From the NCBI RefSeq assembly GCF_014171475.1, contig NZ_CP048817.1, forward strand, positions 682,001-746,000: 64,000 bases of DNA, written 5' to 3'. Below the pieces are notes generated by a model. The model worked only from the letters and a program-made list of their open reading frames with translations, had not been told where the DNA came from and searched no databases. Of this stretch, positions 25,367 through 35,060 are shown piece by piece; within the stretch, counting starts at the first letter, position 1; every line of letters begins with the position of its first letter. The translations under genes were made by a program, and so were the position numbers. Origin of the DNA: Sphingomonas sp. So64.6b (GTDB lineage: Bacteria; Pseudomonadota; Alphaproteobacteria; Sphingomonadales; Sphingomonadaceae).

Positions 25367-28051
25367 ATGAGCAACGCCCCACCAGACCCCCGGATCATCG
25401 CTGCCGTCGGCCGCGCAATGGCCGATGCGCCATTCCTCGCGATGATCATGGGGCGTGAGCCGGAGATCGTGGCGAGCTTGCAGCATGGTGTGTTGCCGGC
25501 GCTTGGCAATATCGTCATCGATGATGCGGCCATGCCCGTCGGCCGGCGGTTGCGGCTTGAGCGGCGACGGCTCGCGCTGATCGTGGCACTGGGTGATCTC
25601 GCTGACGCACTCGATCTCACCGCGGTGACCGGGGCGCTCAGCGATTTCGCCGATCGCGCGCTCGATACCGCGATCCGCGCCGCGATCGAGGAGCGTACGC
25701 CGGGCGCCGAGCCGGCCGGTTTTACCGCGATCGCGCTGGGCAAGCAGGGCAGTCATGAGCTCAACTATTCGTCGGACATCGATCCGATCCTGATCTTCGA
25801 CCCCGAAACCCTGCCCTGCCGGTCGCGCGAGGATCCGCAAGAGGCGGCAGTGCGGATCGGCAAGCGCGTGGTCGAGCTGCTCCAGGCGCGCGACGGCGAC
25901 GGTTATGTCCTGCGCGTCGATCTGCGCTTGCGGCCATCGCCCGAGGCGACGCCGATCGCGCTGCCGGTCGAGGCGGCGATTGGTTATTATGAATCACAGG
26001 CGCTGCCCTGGGAACGCGCCGCCTTCATTCGCGCCCGCGCCGCTGCGGGCGATGTCGCCCTGGGGCGCCGTTTCCTCGAAGCGGTGCGGCCGTTCGTGTG
26101 GCGCCGCGCGCTCGATTTCGGCGCGATTGGCGAGATCAGAGGCATTTCGCGCCGCATCCGCGACCACCATTCGCAAGGGCAGCTATTCGGCCCCGGCTTT
26201 GATCTGAAGCGTGGACGCGGCGGTATCCGCGAGGTCGAGTTCTTCGCGCAGATCCATCAATTGATCCATGGCGGGCGCGATCCGGTGCTGCGTGCGCCCG
26301 CAACGCGAGATGCGCTGGCGAAGCTGGCCGAAGCGGGATGGATCGGTAGCGATGAAGCTGCGGCGATGACCGCAGCTTACACGTTGTTCCGTACGATCGA
26401 ACACCGTGTGCAGATGGTCGATGATCGCCAGACTCATCATTTGCCGGTCGGCGCGGCGCTCGACGGGGTGGCGCGCCTGCACGGCGTTGCCGACGCGGCG
26501 GTACTGCTCGACCTGCTGCGTCCGCACGTCGCGCGCACAGCGCAAATCTATGATTCGATCGAACCTGACGATGAAGCCGCCCTGTCGAATGACAGGGACC
26601 GCCTTGCCGAGCAGCTTGGGGCGGCGGGCTTTACCGATATCGACGGCGCGGTGCAGCGCATCGTACAGTGGCGCGCGGGGAGCTATGCCGCGTTGCGCAG
26701 TCCGGCCGCGCTCGAAGCGCTCGAGGCGGTGCTGCCCGGGCTGGTCGAGGCGCTGGGAACCTCGCCCGACCCGCATGCCGCGATCCTGCGGCTCGACGCG
26801 ATGCTCGCGCGGCTGCCCAGTGCGATCAATTTCCTCCGGTTGATCGAAGCGCGACCGGCGCTCGCCCGGTTGCTTGGTGCAATCCTCAGTCATGCGGCGC
26901 CGCTGGCGGAGGCGCTCGGGCGACGCGTGGAATTGCTTGACGGGTTGATCGACGCGACCGCGCTTGATCCCGTCGGGTCGGTCGCAGCATTGGCGGCCGA
27001 GATGGCGGCGGGCGAAGGCGATGCGGACTATCAGGCGCAGCTGGATCATGTCCGCAAAATCGTTGGCGAGAAGCGTTTCGCATTGGGCACGCAGATCGTT
27101 GCCGGTGCATCCGATCCGCTCGACGTCGCGGCTGGTTATGCGCGTGTCGCCGAGGCGGCGATCGAGACGCTGGCGCGCGAAACGGTCGCCGATTTCGCGC
27201 TGCGGCACGGGCATGTCCCGGACAGCGAATTGATCATCCTCGCGCTTGGACGGATGGGCGGCGGAGCGATGACGCACGCGTCCGACCTCGATCTGATCTA
27301 CCTCTTCACCGGCGATTTTTCGGTCGAATCCGATGGAGAAAAACCATTGGGTGCAGTGCTTTACTATAATCGGCTCGCACAGCGCCTTACCGCGGCCCTG
27401 TCGGTCGCGACCGCCGCCGGGCCGCTGTACGAGGTCGATACCCGGCTACGTCCGTCGGGCACGCAAGGGCCGCTCAGCGTCTCGCTCGACGGCTTCGCGC
27501 GGTATCAGCGCGAAAGCGCCTGGACCTGGGAACATATGGCGCTAACCCGGGCGCGACCGGTCTTCGGATCGGCGGATGCACGTGCCGCCGTGACAGCGGT
27601 GATTGACGAGGTCTTGGCCGGTGACCGGCCCAAGCGCGACGTCGTTGCGGAAGCCGCCAGCATGCGCACCGAAATGGCGGCGCACAAACCGCCGCACGGG
27701 CCGCTCGATGCAAAACTGCTGTCAGGTGGCCTGGTCGATCTCGAATTCGCGGTTCATGTCGCGCAGCTTACCCATTTAACCGGGTTCGATCCGCATCTTG
27801 GTCGGGCGATCGACGAGCTCGTGGCCGCGGGCATCGCGCCCGCCGCGATGAAGCCGGCGCATGATTTGCTGACGCGCATGATCGTCACGCTGCGGCTGGT
27901 CGCGCCCGACGCGCAAACGCCCGCATCGGCGACGCGGGCGCTGATCGCCCGGGCGCTCGGCTTCGAAAACTGGGAGGCGGCCATTGCCTCGTTCGATCGG
28001 ACTCGGCAGGACGTCGACGATTTCTGGCATTCCGTAGCGGGGAGAAGATGA
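25367..28051 (+). CDS. glnE: Bifunctional glutamine synthetase adenylyltransferase/adenylyl-removing enzyme
   Basis: GlnE attaches AMP to, and removes it from, glutamine synthetase in response to PII and glutamine. The 894-residue protein holds two nucleotidyltransferase domains: the deadenylylating N-terminal one with GKQGSHELNYSSDIDPIL and the adenylylating C-terminal one with LGRMGGGAMTHASDLDLIY, both with the DxD metal pair. GVKREVE-like regulatory sequence (RGRGGIREVEFFAQ) lies between them. Slightly shorter than the 946-residue E. coli enzyme. It overlaps the next gene (ATGATGA). Confidence 0.96.
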   Translation: MSNAPPDPRIIAAVGRAMADAPFLAMIMGREPEIVASLQHGVLPALGNIVIDDAAMPVGRRLRLERRRLALIVALGDLADALDLTAVTGALSDFADRALDTAIRAAIEERTPGAEPAGFTAIALGKQGSHELNYSSDIDPILIFDPETLPCRSREDPQEAAVRIGKRVVELLQARDGDGYVLRVDLRLRPSPEATPIALPVEAAIGYYESQALPWERAAFIRARAAAGDVALGRRFLEAVRPFVWRRALDFGAIGEIRGISRRIRDHHSQGQLFGPGFDLKRGRGGIREVEFFAQIHQLIHGGRDPVLRAPATRDALAKLAEAGWIGSDEAAAMTAAYTLFRTIEHRVQMVDDRQTHHLPVGAALDGVARLHGVADAAVLLDLLRPHVARTAQIYDSIEPDDEAALSNDRDRLAEQLGAAGFTDIDGAVQRIVQWRAGSYAALRSPAALEALEAVLPGLVEALGTSPDPHAAILRLDAMLARLPSAINFLRLIEARPALARLLGAILSHAAPLAEALGRRVELLDGLIDATALDPVGSVAALAAEMAAGEGDADYQAQLDHVRKIVGEKRFALGTQIVAGASDPLDVAAGYARVAEAAIETLARETVADFALRHGHVPDSELIILALGRMGGGAMTHASDLDLIYLFTGDFSVESDGEKPLGAVLYYNRLAQRLTAALSVATAAGPLYEVDTRLRPSGTQGPLSVSLDGFARYQRESAWTWEHMALTRARPVFGSADARAAVTAVIDEVLAGDRPKRDVVAEAASMRTEMAAHKPPHGPLDAKLLSGGLVDLEFAVHVAQLTHLTGFDPHLGRAIDELVAAGIAPAAMKPAHDLLTRMIVTLRLVAPDAQTPASATRALIARALGFENWEAAIASFDRTRQDVDDFWHSVAGRR

Positions 28052-28524
28052 TGGCGAAAACGATCGAGCAAGGCGCGGCGTTGCCCGATATCGACCTGGC
28101 GAGCCCGGATGGCGGGCGGGTCAACCTCCGCGATTATGCCGGCAAGCCGTTCATCCTGTATTTCTATCCCAAGGACGACACGGCAGGCTGCACGCGCGAA
28201 GCGCAGGATTTCAGCCTTCTCTATCCCGAATTCCGCGCGCTCGGCGCCGAAATCCTCGGCGTGTCGCTCGATACGCCGGCCAAGCATCAGAAATTCATCG
28301 ACAAATACGACCTGACCGTACCGCTGGCGAGCGACGATAAGGAAGCCGCGATCCATGCTTTCGGCGTCTGGATCGAAAAGAACCTGTACGGCAGAACCTA
28401 TATGGGCATCGACCGCTCGACCTGGTTGTTCGACGCGCAAGGCGTGCTGGTGCGGGTGTGGCGCAAGGTCCGCGTGCCCGGCCATGCGGCGAGCGTATTG
28501 GAAGCGGTCAGGGAGCTCGGCTGA
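28051..28524 (+). CDS. bcp: Bcp-type thioredoxin-dependent peroxiredoxin, one-Cys form
   Basis: Peroxiredoxin of 157 residues that reduces H2O2 and organic peroxides. The peroxidatic Cys is in YPKDDTAGCTREAQDF. The resolving Cys that E. coli Bcp has five residues later is replaced (position holds Gln), and no other Cys exists in the protein, so it must use an external thiol as a one-Cys enzyme. It overlaps or abuts glnE: ATG at 28048 or 28051, with GGAG fitting the second better. Confidence 0.92.
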   Translation: MAKTIEQGAALPDIDLASPDGGRVNLRDYAGKPFILYFYPKDDTAGCTREAQDFSLLYPEFRALGAEILGVSLDTPAKHQKFIDKYDLTVPLASDDKEAAIHAFGVWIEKNLYGRTYMGIDRSTWLFDAQGVLVRVWRKVRVPGHAASVLEAVRELG

Positions 28525-28808
28525 GGCCCAATCCTGATCGGGAAATCCTCAATATGATCAACGGATTCGGCGCAGAACGCGCGAACCGCTGATTGGTTCA
28601 ACGGAAATCTTCAGCACGATTCAACCGATGTTCAACGACTCGCCGTGCGACTCAGCCGGTTGAGCCCGGTAAACCACGCAAGCCCTTGCCGTATAGTGAC
28701 AACGTGGGTCAGAACCCAGTCGTCAAGAACGCGGAGGGGCTGCGATCGAGACGTAAAGTCGGACACCGGCGATCCTCCCGGTGTCTCAAATAGGTCGTTG
28801 GGGACTCA
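28525..28808. other. Intergenic region with a hairpin before the M23 peptidase gene
   Basis: This 284-base gap contains a perfect hairpin, GACACCGG (28762-28769) with CCGGTGTC (28778-28785), ending 23 bases before the M23 start. No T-run follows, so it is more likely a leader structure or operator than a terminator. No ORF or consensus promoter is evident to me in the rest. Confidence 0.4.
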
Positions 28809-30005
28809 ATGAGCAAGATTTCAGTCGCGTCTGCCGCGAATCTTATCGCGCGGTTCCGGACGTACTTTACGACCCGTGACGTGATCTTTCACGATGGCCG
28901 CGATCTTCGCCGCTTCAGCATCGGCGGTCGCACCCAGGCCCTGATGGCTGGCGTTGCCGGCATCACCCTTTGTTTTTCGGCTTATGGTGTGGCGCAGGCC
29001 GCGGTCGGCGCGGTGGCATTGAGCGGCATCGTCGATGCGCCGCTGTCACCCGAAGCCAAGGTCGCCCAGATGCAGGCCCGCGTCACCAAGATGCAGGCCG
29101 ATGTCGCCGCGATCAAGACTGTCGCGGAGGCTCATGCTGCCCGTGTCGAGCAACGCCAGGCGCTGATCTCTGCCGTGATGACGGGCAAGGCCGACCCCCG
29201 CGCCCTGTCGATGGCCGCGCCGACCATCGATCCGGCCGACGCCAAGGTCGCTGCGGATGTGATCAAGCCGCTACAGCAGGTCGAGGCTCGTCAGGTGACG
29301 CTCGCCGTGAAGGCCCGTCATGCCGCCGAGCAGCGTTATGCGATGACCATCCAGCATGTCCGCCGCCTCGGCATCGCGCCCGAGCGATTTGCGAGCCGCG
29401 CGAAGATGCCCGCAATGGGCGGTCCATTCGAAGCTGCCGACAGCGCCGAGGCCTCTGCCGAGACGCGTGCCGACCTGCAATTCCGCTCGCTGTTCATGAC
29501 CTGGAAGAAGCTCGATTCACTTGAGCAGGGCGTGATCGCGATCCCCTCGGCCCAGCCGGTCGAGCATCTCAGTTTCACCAGCAACTATGGCGTCCGTTCC
29601 GATCCATTCCGCGGTACCGCCGCGATGCATGCCGGCGTCGACATTCCCGGCCCGCTCGGTACGCCGGTCTATGCCACCGCCGACGGCATCATCGGCCGTG
29701 CCGAGCGTTCGGGCGGCTACGGTAATCTGGTCGAGATCAACCACGGCAAGGGCATCCAGACGCGCTACGGCCATCTGTCGAAGATCCTCGTCACCGCCAA
29801 TACCCGGGTAAAGCGCGGCCAGCTAATCGCGTTGATGGGCTCGACCGGGCGTTCGACGGGCAGCCATCTTCATTATGAAGTCCGCATCGATGGCCATGCG
29901 GTCAACCCGATCCCATTCCTGCAGACCGCAGACTATCTGCAAACGGTGCAGGACCGCGCGGTCAAGCTGACCCCGACCTCCATCGGCGGCCCTGCCGGGC
30001 AGTAA
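28809..30005 (+). CDS. M23 family metallopeptidase (LytM-type)
   Basis: Envelope peptidase homologue of 398 residues. One membrane span lies at about 44-66 (ALMAGVAGITLCFSAYGVAQ), followed by a coiled-coil-like stretch (80-180, AKVAQMQARVTKMQADVAAI). The C-terminal M23 domain has the zinc motif HAGVD, the downstream HLHYEVRIDG and the SNYGVRSDPF strand. All catalytic His/Asp are present, so it is probably an active endopeptidase cutting peptidoglycan cross-links or stems. It is membrane-anchored like many cell-shape or separation peptidases. Confidence 0.9.
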   Translation: MSKISVASAANLIARFRTYFTTRDVIFHDGRDLRRFSIGGRTQALMAGVAGITLCFSAYGVAQAAVGAVALSGIVDAPLSPEAKVAQMQARVTKMQADVAAIKTVAEAHAARVEQRQALISAVMTGKADPRALSMAAPTIDPADAKVAADVIKPLQQVEARQVTLAVKARHAAEQRYAMTIQHVRRLGIAPERFASRAKMPAMGGPFEAADSAEASAETRADLQFRSLFMTWKKLDSLEQGVIAIPSAQPVEHLSFTSNYGVRSDPFRGTAAMHAGVDIPGPLGTPVYATADGIIGRAERSGGYGNLVEINHGKGIQTRYGHLSKILVTANTRVKRGQLIALMGSTGRSTGSHLHYEVRIDGHAVNPIPFLQTADYLQTVQDRAVKLTPTSIGGPAGQ

Positions 30006-30015
30006 GCCTTCTTCT

Positions 30016-30157
30016 AACCCTCTCCCGCTTGGGGGAGAGGGTTGGGTGAGGGTCTGAACTGGCGGCATACGTGCGGCTGATGGCAATACCCTCACCGCTG
30101 CGACTAAATTCGCTTCGCTCATTAAGTCTCGCTCCTCTCCCCAGGCGGGAGAGGGTT
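30016..30157. repeat. Pair of dispersed GC-rich palindromes (CCCTCTCCC family)
   Basis: AACCCTCTCCC (30016-30026) pairs with GGGAGAGGGTT (30033-30043), and a second unit of the same family (CTCTCC ... GGGAGAGGG) lies at 30134-30157 in the opposite sense. The first can terminate the M23 transcript. The two-unit layout resembles REP/BIME-like intergenic elements. Confidence 0.6.
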
Positions 30158-30217
30158 AGCAGAAGCAGGTCACCCCAAGCGGTTGCCGTTGCGCCCCTGA
30201 CCGCCTATCTCCCTGCC

Positions 30218-30559
30218 ATGGCCACATTAGCTCAAGCCGAGATCACACTGACGCCGTCGGCGGCGTCGCGCGTCGCGGCGATCGCTGCGCGGCAGGGAAA
30301 GCCCGCCATCCTGCGCCTTGCGGTCGATGGCGGCGGATGTTCGGGTTTCCAGTACAAGTTCGAACTCGCCGATACGGTCGCCGCCGATGATACGGTTGCG
30401 GAAACGCAAGCGGTCAAGCTGGTGGTCGATCCGATCAGCCTCGATCTGGTGCGCGGGTGTGCGGTCGATTATGTCGAATCGCTCGGTGGCGCCGCGTTCA
30501 AGGTCGAGAACCCCAATGCCGCCTCGGGCTGCGGTTGCGGTTCGAGCTTTTCGGTCTGA
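30218..30559 (+). CDS. erpA: A-type iron-sulfur carrier (ErpA/IscA family)
   Basis: Protein of 113 residues that delivers Fe-S clusters to apoproteins. It has the three ligand cysteines: one in DGGGCSGFQYKF and two in GCGCGSSF at the C-terminus. ATG at 30218 gives MATLAQAEITLTPSA; the longer frame passes through the repeat region and is rejected. ErpA and IscA cannot be told apart by sequence alone here. It lies 6 bases before xth. Confidence 0.88.
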   Translation: MATLAQAEITLTPSAASRVAAIAARQGKPAILRLAVDGGGCSGFQYKFELADTVAADDTVAETQAVKLVVDPISLDLVRGCAVDYVESLGGAAFKVENPNAASGCGCGSSFSV

Positions 30560-30565
30560 CCTAAG

Positions 30566-31336
30566 TTGAAGATTGTCAGCTATAATGTGAACGGGATCAA
30601 GGCGCGGCTGCCGCGCCTGATCGAGTATCTGGCCGAGCAGCAGCCTGATGTGGTGTGCCTGCAGGAATTGAAATCGAGTGACGAGACTTTCCCCGAGGCG
30701 GACATCCGCGCGGCAGGCTATGGGGCAGTGTGGCACGGCCAGAAGAGCTGGAATGGTGTCGCGGTGCTGGCGAAGGGCAGCGATCCGGTCGAGCGTCAAC
30801 GCGGCCTGGCGGGCGAGACCGAGGACGATCATAGCCGTTATCTCGAGGCCGAGGTGGACGGCGTGGTGATCGCGTCGATTTATCTGCCCAATGGCAATCC
30901 GCAGCCGGGGCCGAAATTCGATTACAAATTGCGCTGGATGGAGCGGCTCGCTGCGCGCGCGCGCGACTTGCTCGCCGAGGAAAAGCCGGTCGTTCTGGCG
31001 GGCGACTATAATGTCATCCCGAATGACGACGACACTTTCTCGGTCCGTGCGATGCAGGACGATGCGCTGATGCAGCCCGAAAGCCGCGAAGCCTTTCGCC
31101 GGCTCGTCGCGCAGGGCTGGACCGATGCATTGCGCACGCGTCATCCCAAGGGGGGCGTGTGGACCTTCTGGGACTATCAGGCCGGCGCCTGGCAACGCGA
31201 TGCGGGGTTCCGCATCGACCATCTCCTGCTCAGCCCGATCGCCGCGGATCGGCTGCTCGATGCTGGCGTCGACAAGGAGTATCGCGCGCGCGAAAAGGCG
31301 AGCGATCATGCCCCGACCTGGGCACGGCTGCGCTGA
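30566..31336 (+). CDS. xth: Exodeoxyribonuclease III
   Basis: AP endonuclease and 3'-5' exonuclease of the EEP fold, 256 residues. Motifs: SYNVNGIKARL (Asn), CLQELKSSDE (catalytic Glu), GDYNVIPNDDD (Asp/Asn), and terminal SDHAPTW (His). It starts with TTG at 30566 directly giving the conserved KIVSYNVNG. The next gene begins 3 bases after its stop. Confidence 0.95.
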   Translation: MKIVSYNVNGIKARLPRLIEYLAEQQPDVVCLQELKSSDETFPEADIRAAGYGAVWHGQKSWNGVAVLAKGSDPVERQRGLAGETEDDHSRYLEAEVDGVVIASIYLPNGNPQPGPKFDYKLRWMERLAARARDLLAEEKPVVLAGDYNVIPNDDDTFSVRAMQDDALMQPESREAFRRLVAQGWTDALRTRHPKGGVWTFWDYQAGAWQRDAGFRIDHLLLSPIAADRLLDAGVDKEYRAREKASDHAPTWARLR

Positions 31337-31338
31337 GC

Positions 31339-32133
31339 GTGAAGTATTTGCTCATCGCTGTTTCGGTGGGCTTGTTGTCCGGCACCGCCCATGCTGCGGA
31401 GCGGGATTATTGCCCGGAGCGCCCGGGCATTGGCACGCCGGCCTGCACAGTCGCGCCGGGACACGTCTCGCTCGAGGCGGGGCTAATCGACTGGACCCGC
31501 GAAGACGATTCGAGCATGCGCAGCGATACGGTCCTGATCGGCGATACGCTGGTCCGTATCGGCCTGACCGACACAGTCGAAGGCCAGATCGGCTGGACGC
31601 CGTTCGGCCATGTCCGAACGCGTGATAAAAACAGCGGGACGATCGATCGCGCCGACCGGGTCGGCGACGTGCTGCTTGGCTTCAAGGCAAATCTGCACAA
31701 TCCTGACGGCAGCGGTTTTTCGGTGGCCATCCATCCGTTCGTAACCGTGCCGGTCGGACGGGGGCCAGTCGGGGCAGGAGATTGGGGCACCGGGTTGGTT
31801 GTCCCCGTCACCTATGATTTAAGTAAGGCGCTTAATCTCCAATTCTCGCCCGAACTGGATGCAGCGGTGGATCAGGACGGTCACGGCCGGCACCTGGCAT
31901 ATAGCGGCACGATGGGGCTGGGAATGGCCATCACCCCGGCGGTCACAGGTACTATCGAGTTCCAGGCATTGCGCGATGACGACCCCCTGGAGGCGACAAC
32001 GCAGCTGCTGGCTGGCCTGTCGTTTGGATGGATGGCGAATGACGCTCTCCAAATCGATTTGGGCGGTGCAGTTGGCCTCAGCCATGCAAGCTCCGATAGC
32101 GAGATATATCTCGGAGTTTCGCGCCGTTTTTAA
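31339..32133 (+). CDS. Probable outer-membrane beta-barrel protein (phenol-degradation MetA-like family)
   Basis: Protein of 264 residues with a signal peptide (MKYLLIAVSVGLLSGTAHA). The remainder alternates short amphipathic strands and ends LGVSRRF with a terminal Phe, as in outer-membrane barrels. Layout and phrases such as LVRIGLTDTVEGQIGWTPF and TYDLSKALNLQFSPELD match the family annotated as putative MetA-pathway of phenol degradation. GTG at 31339 lies 3 bases after xth. Function is uncertain; transport of a small hydrophobic compound is only a guess from the family name. Confidence 0.7.
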   Translation: MKYLLIAVSVGLLSGTAHAAERDYCPERPGIGTPACTVAPGHVSLEAGLIDWTREDDSSMRSDTVLIGDTLVRIGLTDTVEGQIGWTPFGHVRTRDKNSGTIDRADRVGDVLLGFKANLHNPDGSGFSVAIHPFVTVPVGRGPVGAGDWGTGLVVPVTYDLSKALNLQFSPELDAAVDQDGHGRHLAYSGTMGLGMAITPAVTGTIEFQALRDDDPLEATTQLLAGLSFGWMANDALQIDLGGAVGLSHASSDSEIYLGVSRRF

Positions 32134-32368
32134 GGCCGGTGGCTGACGATGAATCTCATCGCTGGCAATTCTGAGCGCAGGGGGCTGGTGCTCACGTAAA
32201 ATGCCAATGATCGGTAAAAATTGCTGATCAACGGGATTATTTTTCGCAGTTGTGCAACTCATAATTGGCTAACCCTTTGAGATTGCATCTTTCGAGTGTT
32301 TGGCATGGCTAATGCACTACCACAGTAGCGGATCGAGACTGATGGTTCGCACTCAGCGGAGGTAGACG

Positions 32369-32617
32369 ATGACAAATTCTATTCTGATGGCGCTTGCAGG
32401 TGCCGTAATGATGACCGCAACTCCGGCGCTCGCCAACGACCCGGCCGCGCCAGCCGCAGCCAACAAGAGCGCAGCCCAGCCCGATCAGGCCAATACCAAG
32501 TCCAAGACGACCAAATATTGCGTCAAAGACACGCGCACCGGTAGCCGACTGGCGACGACGCTGTGCCTGACGCGTGACGATTGGCTGAAGCGCAATTTCG
32601 ATCCGCTCGAAAAGTGA
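32369..32617 (+). CDS. Small secreted protein, unknown
   Basis: Protein of 82 residues with a signal peptide (MTNSILMALAGAVMMTATPALA), an Ala/Pro/Lys-rich linker and a C-terminal segment with two Cys (KYCVKDTRTGSRLATTLCLT) likely forming a disulfide, then RDDWLKRNFDPLEK. Similar small proteins are common in sphingomonads. No function known. GGAGG precedes the ATG. Confidence 0.75.
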   Translation: MTNSILMALAGAVMMTATPALANDPAAPAAANKSAAQPDQANTKSKTTKYCVKDTRTGSRLATTLCLTRDDWLKRNFDPLEK

Positions 32618-32667
32618 TTCAGATGCAGCCCGCGATCCAATCCACGGATCGCGGGTCTGCCACCCGA

Positions 32668-33825
32668 TCAAAGCGTTCGTTCGTAGATCTCGTAGCGCTT
32701 GTTGACGGTGCATTCGATAATCTCGGCGATTGAGCGCATGCCCTGATTGTCGTCGAGGATCCAGCCGATCTCGCCGCGCGTGGCGCCGAAATTGGTCACC
32801 GCGTCGCGGCGGATATATTCGATCATCATCAGCGCAAGCTGGCTGGCGAGGCGAGACGCCTGCATGCGTTTGACCACGCCCATCAACGGCACGCGCATCG
32901 TGCGTACTTTCGGCGCGCGCAGCCAGAGCAGCAGCTTGGCCCAGCCGAACGGGAGCAGATTGCCGTTGAGCGGCTTGATCGCTTCGTTAAGGTCGGGAAG
33001 CGTGATCATGAACGCGACCGGCTCGCCATCGACTTCGGCGATGCGGATCAAATCCTCGAACACGATCGGCTTCAATTTCTTGCCGACATCGTCGATCTCG
33101 GGCTGAGTCAGCGGCACGAAGCCCCAATTGTCCGACCATGCATCGTTGAGGATGGCCAGGATGAGCGCCGCCTCGTCGGCGAATTTCGCCTTGTTGACTT
33201 TGCGGATCGTGATGCGGCCGTTCTTCTCGCCCGCCGCGACGATGCGCTGGACGATCGGCGGGAACTGCTTCGTGATGTCGAGCTCATAGGTGTAGAGCGT
33301 CTTGACGCCCTGATAACCCGCTTCCTCGACCCATTCCTGATAATGCGGCTTGTGATGGCCCATCATCACCGTCGGGGGATGGTCATGCCCCTCGACCAGC
33401 AGGCCGGGTTCTTCCCAGACCGACAGGCTGATCGGCCCGAGCGCGCGGGTCATGCCCTGCTGCTTGAGCCAGCCTTCCGCCGCCGAGATCAGCGCGCGCC
33501 AGACGTTGCGGTCTTCCGCTTCGACCATGCCCCAGCAACCGACACCCGGGCCGAAGCCCTGTTCGGGCGGCAAGGTGAGCGCAAGCGTGTCGATATGCGC
33601 GGAGATGCGTCCGACCACCTGGTCGCCACGCGTCGCGATGAACAATTGCGCGATCGCATGGCTGAACCAGCCATTCTTCTTCGGGTCGATCTTGCCCGCC
33701 TCTTCCGCCTTCAATGGCGGTACCCAATTGGGATCGTCGCTGTTGAGCCGATAGGCGATGTCGATGAACGCCTTGCGGTCGCGTTTGGTGGCGACGGGGC
33801 GGATGGAGAGGGGCAGGGTGGCCAA
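32668..33825 (-). CDS. Large GNAT-fold protein (YghO-like; often mislabelled dATP pyrophosphohydrolase)
   Basis: Protein of about 385 residues with ATKRDRKAFIDIAYRLN and GNAT-like segments (QVVGRISAHID, GWLKQQGMTRALGPISLSVW). It ends with a C-terminal half containing RTMRVPLMGVVKRMQ and GATRGEIGWILDDNQGMR. No substrate is known. A TTG start at 33825 preceded by AAGAGG gives LATLPLSIRPV; an ATG at 33876 would add 17 unlikely residues (MACKRDCTHLL). It is divergent from the desaturase gene. Confidence 0.72.
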   Translation of the reverse strand: MATLPLSIRPVATKRDRKAFIDIAYRLNSDDPNWVPPLKAEEAGKIDPKKNGWFSHAIAQLFIATRGDQVVGRISAHIDTLALTLPPEQGFGPGVGCWGMVEAEDRNVWRALISAAEGWLKQQGMTRALGPISLSVWEEPGLLVEGHDHPPTVMMGHHKPHYQEWVEEAGYQGVKTLYTYELDITKQFPPIVQRIVAAGEKNGRITIRKVNKAKFADEAALILAILNDAWSDNWGFVPLTQPEIDDVGKKLKPIVFEDLIRIAEVDGEPVAFMITLPDLNEAIKPLNGNLLPFGWAKLLLWLRAPKVRTMRVPLMGVVKRMQASRLASQLALMMIEYIRRDAVTNFGATRGEIGWILDDNQGMRSIAEIIECTVNKRYEIYERTL

Positions 33826-33947
33826 GATATGATCGCCTCTTTGCAGAAGGTGAGTGCAGTCCCGCTTGCACGCCATTCTGTCAAGCGGGCAACGCCGCGC
33901 CGGCTATAACCCTGTTATTGCCACCATCCCGCCACTATCTTTGTGCA

Positions 33948-35060
33948 ATGCAACGACCCATGGACAGCTCTCTTACTCTCGACCGGCGCGCTGCCGCGGC
34001 GCGCCTCGACGCCGCCGTTCGCGCCCGGACTCAGGGCATTGCCGACGACAAGACCATGTTGCGCACCGCAGCGGAATTGACCCGCGAGCTCAACGCGCCA
34101 CGGGCGTGGATCTATTGGTCGGACCTGATCGCATCCGCCGTAATCGGCTTTGCCGCGCTGGCCGCGGCGATCCTGCTCGCGCCGACCGGCTGGGCGATCC
34201 TTGCCGGCGTCGTGGCGGTGCTCGCGCTGTACCGCGCCGAAAGCTTCATCCACGAACTGACTCATATCAAGCATGCCGCACTGCCCGGCTTCCGCTTCGG
34301 CTGGAACGCGCTGGCGGGGATTCCGCTGCTCGTGCCGTCGTTCATGTATGAAGGCGTGCACAACCTTCACCACGCGCGCACGCGTTATGGCACGTCGGAA
34401 GATCCCGAATATCTGCCGCTGGCGTTGATGAAGCCATGGACCTTGCCGCTGTTCGTGCTGGCCGCACTTCTTGCGCCCGTTGCGCTGCTGGTGCGGTTCG
34501 CCGTGCTGGCGCCGCTGTCCGTGCTGATCCCAAGCCTGCGCACGATGGTGGTCGAGCGTTATTCGGCGCTGTCGATCAACCCGTCCTTCCGCCGCCGCGC
34601 GCCCGAGGGCGCCGCGAAGACGCAATGGCTGTGGCAGGAAGCGGCGGCGAGCGTCTGGGCGATCGCGCTGCTCACCATGGTCGCGACCGGCGTGGTGCCG
34701 CTGCGCGCCTTTCTGATCTTCCTCGCGGTCGCCTCCAGCGTCGCGGTGATCAACCAGGTCCGCACCCTGGTCGCGCACCTGTGGGAGAATGAGGGCGAGG
34801 TCATGACCGTGACCGCCCAGTATCTCGACACGGTCAATGTGCCGCCACCGGCGCTGCTGCCGATGCTGTGGGCGCCGGTCGGCTTGCGTTATCACGCGCT
34901 GCACCATTTGCTGCCGGGCGTGCCCTATCATGCGCTGGGCCAGGCGCATCGCCGCATCTCGGCCGCGCTCGATGGGCAGTCGCCTTATCACAAGGCGAGC
35001 TATCCCGGTTTGCCCGGCCTGGTCGCGAAGATCGCGCGCAGCACGATGGTGGCGCGTTAG
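33948..35060 (+). CDS. Membrane fatty acid desaturase
   Basis: Integral-membrane di-iron desaturase of 370 residues. The three histidine clusters are ESFIHELTHIKHAA, EGVHNLHHARTRYG and RYHALHHLLPGVPYH, which together bind two irons. At least four hydrophobic segments are visible. The substrate could be a lipid acyl chain; chain position is not predictable. Start ATG at 33948 (MQRPMDSS) or 33960. The 3' end (KIARSTMVAR) recurs as a decayed copy at 36664-36718. Confidence 0.85.
   Translation: MQRPMDSSLTLDRRAAAARLDAAVRARTQGIADDKTMLRTAAELTRELNAPRAWIYWSDLIASAVIGFAALAAAILLAPTGWAILAGVVAVLALYRAESFIHELTHIKHAALPGFRFGWNALAGIPLLVPSFMYEGVHNLHHARTRYGTSEDPEYLPLALMKPWTLPLFVLAALLAPVALLVRFAVLAPLSVLIPSLRTMVVERYSALSINPSFRRRAPEGAAKTQWLWQEAAASVWAIALLTMVATGVVPLRAFLIFLAVASSVAVINQVRTLVAHLWENEGEVMTVTAQYLDTVNVPPPALLPMLWAPVGLRYHALHHLLPGVPYHALGQAHRRISAALDGQSPYHKASYPGLPGLVAKIARSTMVAR

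Noticed and set aside
28762..28785. GACACCGG/CCGGTGTC hairpin as an intrinsic terminator
   Set aside because: No T-run follows and it lies 23 bases before a start codon; kept only as a possible leader structure.
32301..32316. TGGCATG-N4-ATGCA resembling a sigma54 promoter before the small secreted protein
   Set aside because: Two mismatches in the key -24/-12 bases and no rpoN-dependent context or activator nearby.
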